Source: DASZVB01 sp036272055
GTDB lineage: Bacteria > Myxococcota_A > Polyangia > Polyangiales > Polyangiaceae
Direction of reading: 5' to 3'
Assembly (NCBI GenBank): GCA_036272055.1
Contig: DATAZL010000112.1
Coordinates: 1-64,000 of the forward strand
DNA length: 64,000 bases
Within the stretch, counting starts at the first letter, position 1. Every line of letters begins with the position of its first letter. Below are positions 35,894-44,476 of the stretch, piece by piece. The notes beneath the pieces are model-generated. The model did no database searches and was not told the origin of the DNA. It worked only from the letters and a program-made list of their open reading frames with translations. Position numbers and translations under genes: made by a program.

Positions 35894-37258
35894 TCAGCTT
35901 CCGTCTGGAGTGCGACTTCGCCAGCGCGCCAGACGTTCGGCGATGGTTTGCTCGTAGCCTTCGCGGGAGGGTTCGTAGAAGTGGGTGCCGACGACCTCGT
36001 CGGGGAGATAGGCCTCGCCGGGGACGAAGCTGCCCTCGTGGTCATGCGCGTATCGATAGCCCGCGCCGTAGCCTTCGGCCTTCATCAGGCCGGTGGGCGC
36101 GTTGCGGAGCTTCTTCGGGACGGGAAGCGCGCCGCTGTCGCGGATGAGCGCGCGCGCGGCGGTGTATGCGCGGCCGACCGAGCCTGACTTTGGTGCCGTC
36201 GCGAGGTAGAGGCACGCCTGGGCGATCGGGTAGAGCCCCTCCGGCATGCCGAGACGGTGGAACGCCTGATCTGCGGCCACCGCGATGGTCAGAGCGCGCG
36301 GATCGGCGTTGCCGACGTCCTCGCTCGCGAAGATGACGAGGCGTCTCAGGATGAACGCGGGATCGTCGCCGGAGTCGAGCATGCGCATCAACCAGTAGAT
36401 CGCCGCGTCGGGGTCGCTCCCGCGCATCGACTTGATGAGCGCGCTGACGACGTTGTAATGCTCCTCGCCGGATTTATCGTAGAGGAGCGTCCGCTCCTCG
36501 CTGGCGCGCTCCACCGTCGCGAGGTCGAGCTCGGACGCGTCGGGCAAGAGCGACGCGGACGTCTCGAGGAGCCCGAGCGCGCGCCGCGCGTCCCCCGACG
36601 CGCTCCGGGCGATGGCGCGGATCGCGTCGGGATCGGCCGAAAGCCGCCGCGCGCCGAGGCCGTGCTCGGTGTCGGCGAGCGCGCGGCGCAGAAGCCCCTC
36701 CAGATCCGGTTCGCGGAGCGCCTCGAGGTGGAACACCTTGCAGCGCGACAGGATGGCGGCGTTGACGGCGAACGACGGATTCTCCGTCGTCGCGCCGACC
36801 AGCGTGATGGTGCCGTCCTCGACGTGGGGCAGGAAGGCGTCCTGCTGCGCCTTGTTGAAGCGATGGATCTCGTCGACGAAGAGCGTCGTTGCGCGGCCGT
36901 CGTACGCGCGCCGCTCTCGCGCCGCGGCGAGGATCTCGCGCAGCTCCGGCACGCCGCCGAGCACGGCCGAGAACGGCACGAACACCGACTTCGTCGTGTG
37001 ACTCACTATCCGTGCCAGCGTCGTCTTCCCCGAACCGGGTGGGCCCCACAAAATCAAGCTCGGCACGCGGTCGGAAGCGATCGCCTCTGACAGAAGCTTG
37101 CCCGGGCCGACGATGTGACCCTGCCCGACGAGCTCCGACAGCGCCTCGGGGCGCATCCGATCGGCGAGCGGCGCGGCAGTGCCGACGTTCACACCGCGAG
37201 CGCGCGCGGCTTCGAGCAGGGTCGGCTGATCATTTCGCGGCGGCGGCTTTCGTGCCAT
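35894..37258 (-). CDS. rarA: Replication-associated recombination protein A (RarA/MgsA) AAA+ ATPase
   Basis: The 454-aa clamp-loader-like AAA+ protein acts at stalled replication forks. It has the N-terminal SELVGQGHIVGPGKLL, Walker A GPPGSGKT near residue 72, Walker B LFVDEIHRFNKAQQDAFLPH near 127, sensor 1 LVGATTENPSFAVNAAILSR, and the C-terminal tetramerisation region (NVVSALIKSMRGSDPDAA; PKKLRNAPTGLMK). The ATG at 37258 overlaps the yggS stop by one base (TGATG), so the two genes are translationally coupled. Confidence 0.95.
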   Translation of the reverse strand: MARKPPPRNDQPTLLEAARARGVNVGTAAPLADRMRPEALSELVGQGHIVGPGKLLSEAIASDRVPSLILWGPPGSGKTTLARIVSHTTKSVFVPFSAVLGGVPELREILAAARERRAYDGRATTLFVDEIHRFNKAQQDAFLPHVEDGTITLVGATTENPSFAVNAAILSRCKVFHLEALREPDLEGLLRRALADTEHGLGARRLSADPDAIRAIARSASGDARRALGLLETSASLLPDASELDLATVERASEERTLLYDKSGEEHYNVVSALIKSMRGSDPDAAIYWLMRMLDSGDDPAFILRRLVIFASEDVGNADPRALTIAVAADQAFHRLGMPEGLYPIAQACLYLATAPKSGSVGRAYTAARALIRDSGALPVPKKLRNAPTGLMKAEGYGAGYRYAHDHEGSFVPGEAYLPDEVVGTHFYEPSREGYEQTIAERLARWRSRTPDGS

Positions 37259-37980
37259 CAACCACGCTCTCCGAAGATGGCGCGCCCGACGCGCACCATC
37301 GTCGCGCCAGCGTGGATCGCCTGCTCGACGTCGTGGGACATGCCCATGCTCAGCTCCGGCAAGCGCGCCGCGCCGCCGTGCTCGTCGCGGAGCTTCCCGA
37401 GCGCGTCGAAGAACGGACGCGCACCTGCAGCGCTCTCCGTGTAAGGCGGCACGGTCATGAGCCCGACGAGCCTGAGCGCGGACAACGCCTCGATCGCGTC
37501 GAGCACGGCCCCGAGATCGTCGGGGGCGCAACCGGACTTCTGCGCCTCTCCGCCGACGTTGACCTCGACGAGGACGGACAGTGGCTCGGCGCGCTTCGAC
37601 GACGGCGGGATCGAACCCCGTACCGGTCGCGGCTCCGCCGCACGCTTCCCGAGCTCCTCTGCGAGCCGCAGGGAATCGATGGTGTGAATCGCGCTCACGA
37701 GGCGCGACGCGATCTTCGCCTTGTTGCGCTGGAGATGTCCGATGAGATGAAAGCGAAGCTCGGGTAAGTCCGTGAGCTCCTCCGCCTTGAGCTCGAGCTC
37801 CTTCACGTAGTTCTCACCGAAGTCACGCTGGCCCGCCTCGTACGCTTCGCGGATGTCGGCCGCAGACTTCGTCTTCGACACGGCGATGAGCCGCACCGAA
37901 TCCGGAGGCCTTCCGCACTCGACGAGTGTGCGTTCTATCTTGGCTCGAACGTCGCGAAGGCGGGCGGCGATACCACTCAC
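37258..37980 (-). CDS. yggS: YggS-family PLP homeostasis protein
   Basis: The 240-aa pyridoxal-phosphate-binding protein has the fold of alanine racemase domain I. LIAVSKTKSA holds the PLP lysine (Lys36). FGENYVKELELKAEEL, FHLIGHLQRNKAKIA, VLVEVNVGGEAQKSG, LMTVPP and ELSMGMSHDVEQAIHAGATMVRVGRAIFG are all family signatures. It has no known catalytic reaction and affects vitamin B6 and amino acid pools. It is coupled to rarA by a TGATG overlap. Confidence 0.95.
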   Translation of the reverse strand: MSGIAARLRDVRAKIERTLVECGRPPDSVRLIAVSKTKSAADIREAYEAGQRDFGENYVKELELKAEELTDLPELRFHLIGHLQRNKAKIASRLVSAIHTIDSLRLAEELGKRAAEPRPVRGSIPPSSKRAEPLSVLVEVNVGGEAQKSGCAPDDLGAVLDAIEALSALRLVGLMTVPPYTESAAGARPFFDALGKLRDEHGGAARLPELSMGMSHDVEQAIHAGATMVRVGRAIFGERG

Positions 37981-38094
37981 GCGCGTAGCGTAGCGCCGCG
38001 ACCATGTCTTTTCGATATGGACTCGCTTCGAGGAGGTTCCGTGGAGACGCGGTGCAGATCGGAATGGCCGGTCCGGGTGCGCGTTCTACCCGTC

Positions 38095-39231
38095 ATGGGT
38101 CGACTTTTTGCGCGCGCGGTGGGGTTCCTGGGGTTCGCTGTGGGAGTCGCGCTCGTGCCGCGACTCCTGTGTTCGGCAGGCACCGGCAGCGCCTATGCGG
38201 GCGATCGGGCGACGGAGGAGCAGACGGCGCGCGCCGTCGACGGCTGGATCCGGCGCGGCTTCGGTGAATCGAGCTTCGCTACCGGCAGTGCGCTCTTCGA
38301 CGAGGAGTGGATCTTCGGGACGTATCAGATGGCGGCTCTCGGTTTCGGACAGGTTGCGCTCGAGCACCCCGAGGAGGCCGCGCTCGACCGTGAACGGATG
38401 GAGCGCGCCATGGATCGGATGCTCGCGCCTGCGGGGCATCAATTCGACACCGCGGCGTGGCATCACGACGGCCTCGCGGGGCTCGACGGGCTCGAGGCGC
38501 ACGCGGCGTTCTTCGGCTACGCAAACCTCGTCCTCAGCCTGCACCGCAAGATCTACGGCGAGTCGAAATATTCTGCGCTGAACGACCGCATGACCGCCGC
38601 GCTCGTCCGCCGCTACGTCGCGTCACGCTATCTGCCGATCGAGACGTATCCCGGCGAGACGTACCCCGTCGACAACACGGCGGGCATCGCTTCGATCGCG
38701 CTCCACGCTAAGGCGACCGGAAAACCCGAGCCGGTTCTCGCGAAGCTCCTCGCCGCATTCCGTCTTCACAGTGTCGACGCGAAGACGGGCTTGCTCATCC
38801 AGAGCCTGCATCACGACGGGAGCCGTTTGGACGCACCGCGCGGCTCGGGCACGACGCTGGGCGCGTACTTCATGTCGTTCGGCGATCCGGCGTTCTCGTA
38901 CGAGCTTCACACCGCCGTGCAGCGCGAGCTCGCGACGCGTATCCTCGGATTTCGCGTCGTGAGCGAGTATCCATCGAGCGTCGTAGGCGGCAAGGGCGAC
39001 ATCGACTCGGGGCCGCTGCTCTTCGGCTACAGCGTGTCAGCGACCGGCTTCGCCATCGCAGCTTGCCGGATCCACCGCGACGAGACGTGTTACCGGGAGC
39101 TCCTCTCCACGGCGAACCTGTTCGGCGTGCCGTTCGATCGAGGCGACGCGGGTCGTACCTTCGTCGCGGGAGGACCGCTCGGCGATGCCATCCTGTTCGC
39201 GATGCAGACCGCGCACGCGGGGGTCGCGTGA
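38095..39231 (+). CDS. Secreted alpha/alpha-toroid protein, possibly linalool dehydratase/isomerase-like
   Basis: The ATG at 38095 gives a signal peptide (MGRLFARAVGFLGFAVGVAL, cut near AYA-GD); an in-frame ATG at 38017 adds a non-signal-like leader and is less likely. The mature ~345 residues are helical with a repeated pattern of conserved aromatic/Gly motifs (TYQMAALGFGQVALEHPEEA; GLAGLDGLEAHAAFFGYANL; DNTAGIASIALHAKATG; GLLIQSLHHDGSRLDAPRGS). Such repeats fit an (alpha/alpha)6 toroid as in linalool dehydratase/isomerase-like proteins. That assignment is by general resemblance only. A small membrane protein gene follows with a TGATG overlap. Confidence 0.55.
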   Translation: MGRLFARAVGFLGFAVGVALVPRLLCSAGTGSAYAGDRATEEQTARAVDGWIRRGFGESSFATGSALFDEEWIFGTYQMAALGFGQVALEHPEEAALDRERMERAMDRMLAPAGHQFDTAAWHHDGLAGLDGLEAHAAFFGYANLVLSLHRKIYGESKYSALNDRMTAALVRRYVASRYLPIETYPGETYPVDNTAGIASIALHAKATGKPEPVLAKLLAAFRLHSVDAKTGLLIQSLHHDGSRLDAPRGSGTTLGAYFMSFGDPAFSYELHTAVQRELATRILGFRVVSEYPSSVVGGKGDIDSGPLLFGYSVSATGFAIAACRIHRDETCYRELLSTANLFGVPFDRGDAGRTFVAGGPLGDAILFAMQTAHAGVA

Positions 39232-39500
39232 TGACGCTCCCGGCGACGTTCCGGCGTGATCTCCTCATGCTCGCGGTGCTCGTCGCGTTGCACGAGGGCA
39301 TGAAGCGGGCGCTCGCCGACGGCGCCCTCGTCACGGCGCTGTTCTCCCCCGGCGGCGCGCATTCTGCGGCAACGTTGCTGGTCGGATTGCTGCTCATCGC
39401 GTGCCGGCTCACGCTGTTCATCGGAGTGCCGGGCTGGTTCGTCGCGACGGCGGTCAGCGCTATCGTTGCGCGCCGTTCAGCCGCGGAACGCAGTCACTAG
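39231..39500 (+). CDS. Small two-helix membrane protein
   Basis: The 89-aa protein starts at an ATG overlapping the previous stop by one base (TGATG). It has two or three hydrophobic segments (LLMLAVLVALHEGMKRALA, LLVGLLLIACRLTLFIGVPG, WFVATAVSAIVA) and a basic tail (RRSAAERSH). No family is recognised. The overlap suggests it is made together with the toroid protein, perhaps as its membrane partner. It is convergent with, and overlaps by 24 bp, the alpha/beta hydrolase gene. Confidence 0.55.
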   Translation: MTLPATFRRDLLMLAVLVALHEGMKRALADGALVTALFSPGGAHSAATLLVGLLLIACRLTLFIGVPGWFVATAVSAIVARRSAAERSH

Positions 39501-40379
39501 CGTCGCGAAGCGAGCCGGCTCTTCCAGGTCCGGGAAGTGGCCGACGTCGTTCCATTCGACGAGCTCCACGTCGGTGCCCAGGCTCCGGGAGCTCTCGCGT
39601 CGGGTCTCGGCGTGCGAGCGGTCGAGGGTGCCCCAGAGCGCGAGCACCTTGCACGCCGCGACGGGTGGCGCGCCGCCGGCGACGAGGAATCGCTGGAACG
39701 CCGACGCGAGTGACCAGCGCGCGCCGTCGCGCAAGGAGTCCTCTGCGACGGACTGCATCCACGCGCGCTCCGATTGCTTGCCGACCGACACGGAGAACCA
39801 CGCCGGCGCGCGACGTCGCTTCAGAGCGTGCATCGCGCACTGCCCGAGGAAGGGTCGCGCGAGCACGCCCTTCGGATCACGACGCTCTTTCCACTCGACG
39901 ATGCCGTCGAACGACGGAGCTTGAGACAGGACGAGCCCCTGCACGACCCGCGGCGCGCGCGCGGACAGCGTGAGCGCGAGATAGGCACTGCCGCACGGGA
40001 AGCACAGCAGCGCGTCGCGCACTCGGAGTTCGACGAGCACGTGCTCCACGGCTTCGGTCACGCCTTCCATGGAGAAGTCGAACCCCAGGCGCACCGGCGA
40101 GAAGCCGAACCCCGGTAGCTCGAGGACGATCACCCGTCCGTGCGGAGACAGCGCCTCCACGAGCCGGTCGTAGTGTTCGAGGACGACCGGCGGATCGGCG
40201 GCAAAGACGAACGTCCGCGGGCCGTTGCCGTGGTCGCGGTACCGCACGAGGCACGAGCCCGCGTCGACGAAGCCGTGTCCCGGGCGCGTTCCGCGCGTTC
40301 GCGCGACGCGCTTCACCGTCCAGGGCGGGTCCGCGTCGAGGAGGAGCCCTAGCTTCGTGAGATGCTGTGAAACGGCCAT
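39477..40379 (-). CDS. Alpha/beta-hydrolase-fold protein with Cys at the nucleophile position
   Basis: The 300-aa protein shows the alpha/beta hydrolase layout: RVIVLELPGFGFSPV (oxyanion region, near 95-110), a nucleophile-elbow position, ALWGTLDRSHAETRR (acid residue) and WNDVGHFPDLEEPARF (catalytic His). The elbow reads LLCFPCGSAYLAL where most members have GxSxG, so Cys appears to take the Ser place, as in dienelactone hydrolase. Whether it is an active hydrolase is uncertain. It is divergent from a TetR regulator with a 15-bp inverted repeat between them, a typical regulator-target pair. Confidence 0.75.
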   Translation of the reverse strand: MAVSQHLTKLGLLLDADPPWTVKRVARTRGTRPGHGFVDAGSCLVRYRDHGNGPRTFVFAADPPVVLEHYDRLVEALSPHGRVIVLELPGFGFSPVRLGFDFSMEGVTEAVEHVLVELRVRDALLCFPCGSAYLALTLSARAPRVVQGLVLSQAPSFDGIVEWKERRDPKGVLARPFLGQCAMHALKRRRAPAWFSVSVGKQSERAWMQSVAEDSLRDGARWSLASAFQRFLVAGGAPPVAACKVLALWGTLDRSHAETRRESSRSLGTDVELVEWNDVGHFPDLEEPARFATLVTAFRG

Positions 40380-40399
40380 ATTCTTCCTCGCTGCGTTAA

Positions 40400-40414
40400 G
40401 TCCCCACTGGGGAC
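40400..40414. promoter_or_regulatory. Candidate TetR operator
   Basis: The inverted repeat GTCCCC-ACT-GGGGAC lies 21 bp from the hydrolase start and 58 bp from the TetR start, in their shared 93-bp promoter region. Its size and place fit an autoregulatory TetR-family operator. Confidence 0.5.
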
Positions 40415-40472
40415 ATAGACGAGTCTGGGCCGCGAGGGATGCGTCGTCAAGGCGCTTCCGCGAGGGGGCCGC

Positions 40473-41144
40473 GTGCGGTACGTCCGCGGGGTGGCGTCCG
40501 CGAGGCGAAGCTCCGCGAAGAAGAAGCCCGCGGGGCGCTATCACCACGGCGATCTCCGCCGCGCGCTTCTCGACGTCGCGGGGGCGATGCTGGAAGAAGA
40601 CGGGCCGGAGGCGTTCACCATGCGCGAGGCGGCGCGACGCGTCGGCGTCGATCACCGCGCGGCATACCGTCACTTCGAGGACCGGCGTGCGCTCCTCGCC
40701 GTGGTGGCGGAGGACGGCTACCGGGAGCTCGTCGAGGTCATCGAGCGCGAGCTCGCGCTGGCCGCGCCGTCGGACCACGGCGCGCGCCTCGGGCGGCTCG
40801 CGCGGGCATACGTCGAGTTCGCGAATCGACGTCCCGGCCGCTATCAGGTGATGACCGGTCCGCGTGTCAACGAGGATGGTCGTTTCCCCGGCGTCGAGAC
40901 GGCGCTCGCCGACGCGTTCCATCTCGTGCGCCGCGAGCTCGACGCGGGCATCGCCACCGGCGCGTTCCGTCCGGTCGACGTCACGGAGGTCGTGCTCACG
41001 TTGTGGGCCGGCATGCACGGCGTGGCGAGCCTCATCGCGATGCGACGGCTCCGGGTCCGTCGCGAGGGCTTCGGGGACTTCGCCGAGCGCGCCATCGGGC
41101 ATACGGTGCGAGGGCTGCTCCGCGACGACACGGAGCTCGACTAG
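40473..41144 (+). CDS. TetR/AcrR-family transcriptional regulator
   Basis: The 223-aa protein has an N-terminal TetR HTH (RRALLDVAGAMLEEDGPEAF; TMREAARRVGVDHRAAYRHF, residues ~28-75) and a helical C-terminal ligand domain (WAGMHGVASLIAMRRL). It probably represses itself and the divergent hydrolase gene through the inverted repeat at 40400-40414. The Arg/Lys-rich first 25 residues (ASARRSSAKKKPAGRYHHGD) are usual for this subgroup. The membrane cytochrome gene starts 2 bp after its stop and may belong to the same regulon. Confidence 0.9.
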   Translation: MRYVRGVASARRSSAKKKPAGRYHHGDLRRALLDVAGAMLEEDGPEAFTMREAARRVGVDHRAAYRHFEDRRALLAVVAEDGYRELVEVIERELALAAPSDHGARLGRLARAYVEFANRRPGRYQVMTGPRVNEDGRFPGVETALADAFHLVRRELDAGIATGAFRPVDVTEVVLTLWAGMHGVASLIAMRRLRVRREGFGDFAERAIGHTVRGLLRDDTELD

Positions 41145-41146
41145 CC

Positions 41147-41926
41147 GTGCTCTACACGCTCGTCCTGTTCCTGCACTCGTACGTGCGCTGGGCCGTGCTC
41201 GTCGCGGGCGTCGTGGTCGTGGTGCGATCCTTCGTCGCGTGGCGTCGCGGACTCGAGTGGCGTCCGCGGGACGAGACGGCTCACAAGGTCCTCATCGGGT
41301 CCGCCGATCTGCAGATGCTGCTCGGGCTCTTGCTGTACGTGTTCCTGAGCCCCATCACGAAGGCGTTCTTCGCCGATCCACGTCACGCGGTGCACGACCA
41401 CGTGCTCCGCTTCTTCGGCATAGAGCACGTGACGATGATGCTCATCGCCGTCACCGTCGTGCATCTGGTGCGGACGCGCTCGGTGAAGGCGACGAAGCCC
41501 GCGCTGCGGCACCGCCACGTCTGGATTGGCAATACCGTCTTTCTGGCGCTCGTGTGCTCGTCGGTGCCGTGGCCCGGATTGCGCCATGGTCGCCCGCTGC
41601 TTCGCACCGAGGTGCCCGGCGCAAGACCGACGACGGAAACCGCCGCGGCTTGTCCGCCGCTGTACGAGTCGCGCTGCGCGATGTGCCACGGCGCATCGGG
41701 GCGCGCGGACGGCATCGCCGGCGCGTCGCTGAAACCCCCGCCGAGAAACTTCACCGACGCTAAGTGGCAAGCCGCGACCGACGACCTGCGCATCCACGAC
41801 GTCATCCACGACGGGGGCTTCGCGCACGCGCTCAGCGCCGCCATGCCCGCCCAGCCGGACCTCGCCCCCGCCGATCTTGCCGCCCTGACGAAGTGCATCC
41901 GTTCCTTCGCAACGAAGACCCCGTGA
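41147..41926 (+). CDS. Membrane protein fused to a monohaem cytochrome c domain
   Basis: The 259-aa protein starts with a GTG 2 bp after the TetR stop. It has four predicted membrane segments in the first ~145 residues (VLYTLVLFLHSYVRWAVLVA; LQMLLGLLLYVFLSPI; HVTMMLIAVTVVHLV; WIGNTVFLALVCSSVPWPGL) with several His that could ligate haem b. A C-terminal cytochrome c domain follows with the haem motif CAMCH (Cys177, Cys180, His181) and a possible Met ligand in AAMPAQPDL. It is probably an electron-transfer protein facing the periplasm. The partner is unknown. Confidence 0.7.
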   Translation: MLYTLVLFLHSYVRWAVLVAGVVVVVRSFVAWRRGLEWRPRDETAHKVLIGSADLQMLLGLLLYVFLSPITKAFFADPRHAVHDHVLRFFGIEHVTMMLIAVTVVHLVRTRSVKATKPALRHRHVWIGNTVFLALVCSSVPWPGLRHGRPLLRTEVPGARPTTETAAACPPLYESRCAMCHGASGRADGIAGASLKPPPRNFTDAKWQAATDDLRIHDVIHDGGFAHALSAAMPAQPDLAPADLAALTKCIRSFATKTP

Positions 41927-41981
41927 TGTGGCTGAGCAATCACCGCCTTCGTCGGTTTGTTAGTGGGGTCTTGCTCGGACG

Positions 41982-43241
41982 TCACTGTTCCGGGCTCTCG
42001 GAGAGGATCCCGAGGCGCAGGTAGACGGGGCGCGCGGCTTCGCGGAAGCCGGGGAGGGCTCGGTAGAAGACTGCGGCGCCGAGGACGCAGCACACACCTC
42101 CGACCATGACGGTGGTCGCAGGCCCGAAGGCGTCGGCCATGAGGCCCGCGAAGAGGCTGCCGAACGGCACGGTGCCGAAGAACGCCATCGTGAAGATGCT
42201 CATCACGCGGCCGCGCTTGTCGTCGTCGACCAGCGTCTGCAGGATGGTGTTGCTCGCCGCCATCTGGACCATCATCCCGAGCCCGGTCGGCACGAGCACG
42301 GCGAACGAGAGCCAGAAGCTGTGCGACAGCGAGAAGGCGACGAGGCACGCGCCGAAGAGCGCCGCCGCGGACGGGATGATCCTGCCGAGCCCGAGGACGC
42401 TCTTGCGGCTCGCGAGGTAGAGCGTGCCGGCGAGCGCGCCCATGCCGCTCGCCGTCATCAGAAAGCCCAGGGTGTGCGCGTCACCGTGCAGCGTATGCGT
42501 CGCGATCGCCGGCATCAGCACCATGTACGGCATCCCCATGAAGCTCACGAGCGCGAGCAACAGCAGCACGCTGCGGATCGGCGTGAAGCCTGCGACGTAG
42601 CGGAACCCCTCGGCGAGCTGTCCGAGCATCCGCCGTCCGTCTTTTGCGACGACGCGTACCGGGACGCGCATCGCGAGGAGGGACGCGATCACGGCGGCGT
42701 AGCTCGCCGCGTCGATGAGAAAGCAGTACCCCTCGCCGAAGGCGGCGATGAGCGCGCCCGCGATGCTGGGGCCGAGGAGGCGCGCGCCGTTCACCATCGA
42801 CGAGTTGAGCGCGATGGCGTTCGGCAGATCCGAGCGCTCCTCGATCATCTGTGTGACGAAGGACTGCCGCGCGGGCACGTCGAACGCGTTGATGAGCCCC
42901 TGGAAGACGCTGAGCAGCACGACCCACGGCACCGTGACCTTGCCGGAGAGCGTCAGCGCCGCGAGCCCCGCGGATTGCAGCATCGCGAGCACCTGGGTCA
43001 CGACGAGCACCCGGTGGCGGTTCCAGCGATCTATCCAGACGCCGGCGAAGGGTGCGACGAGGAACGTCGGGATCTGTCCGGCGAACCCGACGGTGCCGAG
43101 CAACAGCGACGATCCGGTGATGCGATAGACGAGCCAGCTCGTCGCGACGCGCGTGAGCCAGGTGCCGATGAGCGAGATGCTCTGACCCGCGAAGAAGAGC
43201 CGATAGTTGCGGTGCCGGAGCGCGCGCCCGAAGATCGACAC
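41982..43241 (-). CDS. MFS transporter (enterobactin-exporter EntS / MFS_3-like)
   Basis: The 419-aa protein has about 12 membrane segments. The N-terminus is FGRALRHRNYRLFFAGQSIS, followed by LIGTWLTRVATSW. The first MFS loop motif is APFAGVWIDRWNRHRVLV. PARQSFVTQMIEERSDLPNA and ALNSSMVNGARLLGPSIAGA are typical of the EntS/MFS_3 subgroup, which exports siderophores and other small molecules. The substrate is unknown. The start is GTG. It lies 10 bp downstream of the SpoA protein gene on the same strand, though no functional link is evident. Confidence 0.9.
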   Translation of the reverse strand: MSIFGRALRHRNYRLFFAGQSISLIGTWLTRVATSWLVYRITGSSLLLGTVGFAGQIPTFLVAPFAGVWIDRWNRHRVLVVTQVLAMLQSAGLAALTLSGKVTVPWVVLLSVFQGLINAFDVPARQSFVTQMIEERSDLPNAIALNSSMVNGARLLGPSIAGALIAAFGEGYCFLIDAASYAAVIASLLAMRVPVRVVAKDGRRMLGQLAEGFRYVAGFTPIRSVLLLLALVSFMGMPYMVLMPAIATHTLHGDAHTLGFLMTASGMGALAGTLYLASRKSVLGLGRIIPSAAALFGACLVAFSLSHSFWLSFAVLVPTGLGMMVQMAASNTILQTLVDDDKRGRVMSIFTMAFFGTVPFGSLFAGLMADAFGPATTVMVGGVCCVLGAAVFYRALPGFREAARPVYLRLGILSESPEQ

Positions 43242-43251
43242 CGCGGATCTT

Positions 43252-44421
43252 CTACTCGCGCACGAGCTCGCGGATGCGCACGCCGAGCTCCCCGTCGACG
43301 CTCACGAGCTCCCCGCGAGCCACTTCTCGACCGGCGACCCGGAGCACGGCGGGTTCCGCGAGCCGCAAGCCGGTCTCGAGCACGTCTCCGGGCTTCAGCG
43401 CGCCCCACTCGCGCGCGGTGAGCGTCACGCTCCCCACCTCGACGCGCACGACGATGGGGGCGTCGAGCGCCATGCTGGTCAGCGTCTCTTCGGTGCCGCT
43501 CATCGCTTCGTCTCCCCCGCGCTCATGGGTCGTCTCTGCCGCTTCGGCGTCGAGCGCGATGAGGTCACCACGTAGCACGAGCTTGCCGTCGTCGGAACGT
43601 CCCACGCCGATCCCTCGCTCCGACGTGGACGGCGAGAGCGCCGCGCGAGAGAGAAGACGCGCCGCGAGGACGGTGGCGTCGGTCGCGGGCTCCGGGCCGG
43701 AAGTGTGCGTCGGGGTTGCGAGCCAGCCGTCGCCGGGGAGCCAGACGTCGCCCGGGACGAGTGCGGCGAGCTCGGCGCGTTCGCCGAGGGAGCGCGCGGC
43801 GACGAGAGGGATCCGGATCGGGAGCGCGCCGTAATCCACGTCGTGAACGAACGACGGCGCGCCGGTCGTGGGGAGCGCGCGCGGCACGACGGAGAGTGCG
43901 GCGTGATAGGGCCGGCCACCGACGGTGACGGTGACGTCGAACCGCGCGCGCGGACCGTCGTGATCTGTCGCGTCGTCGCGTTCGTCGTGAACCTCGGCGC
44001 GGAGCGGTACGGTCATGCCGGCGCGTCGCGCCGTCTCGACGAGGACCGCCGCGAGCGCGCCACGGACGTCGTCGGCGAGGGGCGCGTCCGTCGCGGTGAC
44101 GTGGTCGCGTCGTCCGAGGACGCGCGCGACCACCAGTGTCACGAGCGCCGGTTCGAGCTCCACCGCGAAGGACACCGCGCCGTCGGCCGTCTCGAGCACG
44201 ACGGCGCGCTCGCTGGCGACGTCTCCAGAGGAGACGGGGGCTTGCGCCGAGATCGCGACGGGCGCCGACAGGAGCTCCGCGGCGGCCTCCGCGACGCGCT
44301 CCGTATCGGGGCGGCCCGCGAGAAACAGGGGGCCGATGACGTCGCGGACGCGCCGTGCTGCGCGCGTGTCGCGCCGCGAAACGCGTGCGAGACGGTCCCA
44401 CGGGTACGAAACGACGGCCAC
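43252..44421 (-). CDS. SpoA (FliM/FliN/SctQ-type) domain protein
   Basis: The ~389-aa protein begins with a GTG at 44421 (VAVVSYPWDRLARVSRRDTR). It ends in a SpoA domain (residues ~315-385: MALDAPIVVRVEVGSVTLTA; VLETGLRLAEPAVLRVAGRE; RGELVSVDGELGVRIREL), the C-ring fold of flagellar switch or type III secretion sorting-platform proteins. The N-terminal ~310 residues look like the divergent FliM/SctQ upper domain. No flagellar or secretion genes surround it, so it is an orphan here; other components may be elsewhere on the chromosome. An in-frame ATG at 44478 would overlap the divergent TPR gene. Confidence 0.75.
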   Translation of the reverse strand: MAVVSYPWDRLARVSRRDTRAARRVRDVIGPLFLAGRPDTERVAEAAAELLSAPVAISAQAPVSSGDVASERAVVLETADGAVSFAVELEPALVTLVVARVLGRRDHVTATDAPLADDVRGALAAVLVETARRAGMTVPLRAEVHDERDDATDHDGPRARFDVTVTVGGRPYHAALSVVPRALPTTGAPSFVHDVDYGALPIRIPLVAARSLGERAELAALVPGDVWLPGDGWLATPTHTSGPEPATDATVLAARLLSRAALSPSTSERGIGVGRSDDGKLVLRGDLIALDAEAAETTHERGGDEAMSGTEETLTSMALDAPIVVRVEVGSVTLTAREWGALKPGDVLETGLRLAEPAVLRVAGREVARGELVSVDGELGVRIRELVRE

Positions 44422-44476
44422 GCGCGCATGGTATCGCCCCGGGCGACCGGCGCACCAGGCGTGATAGGATGGCGTC

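Noticed and set aside
40439..41146. An N-terminal extension of the membrane cytochrome frame through the TetR gene
   Set aside because: The upstream part is an out-of-frame reading of the TetR gene; the GTG at 41147 right after the TetR stop begins the membrane segments.
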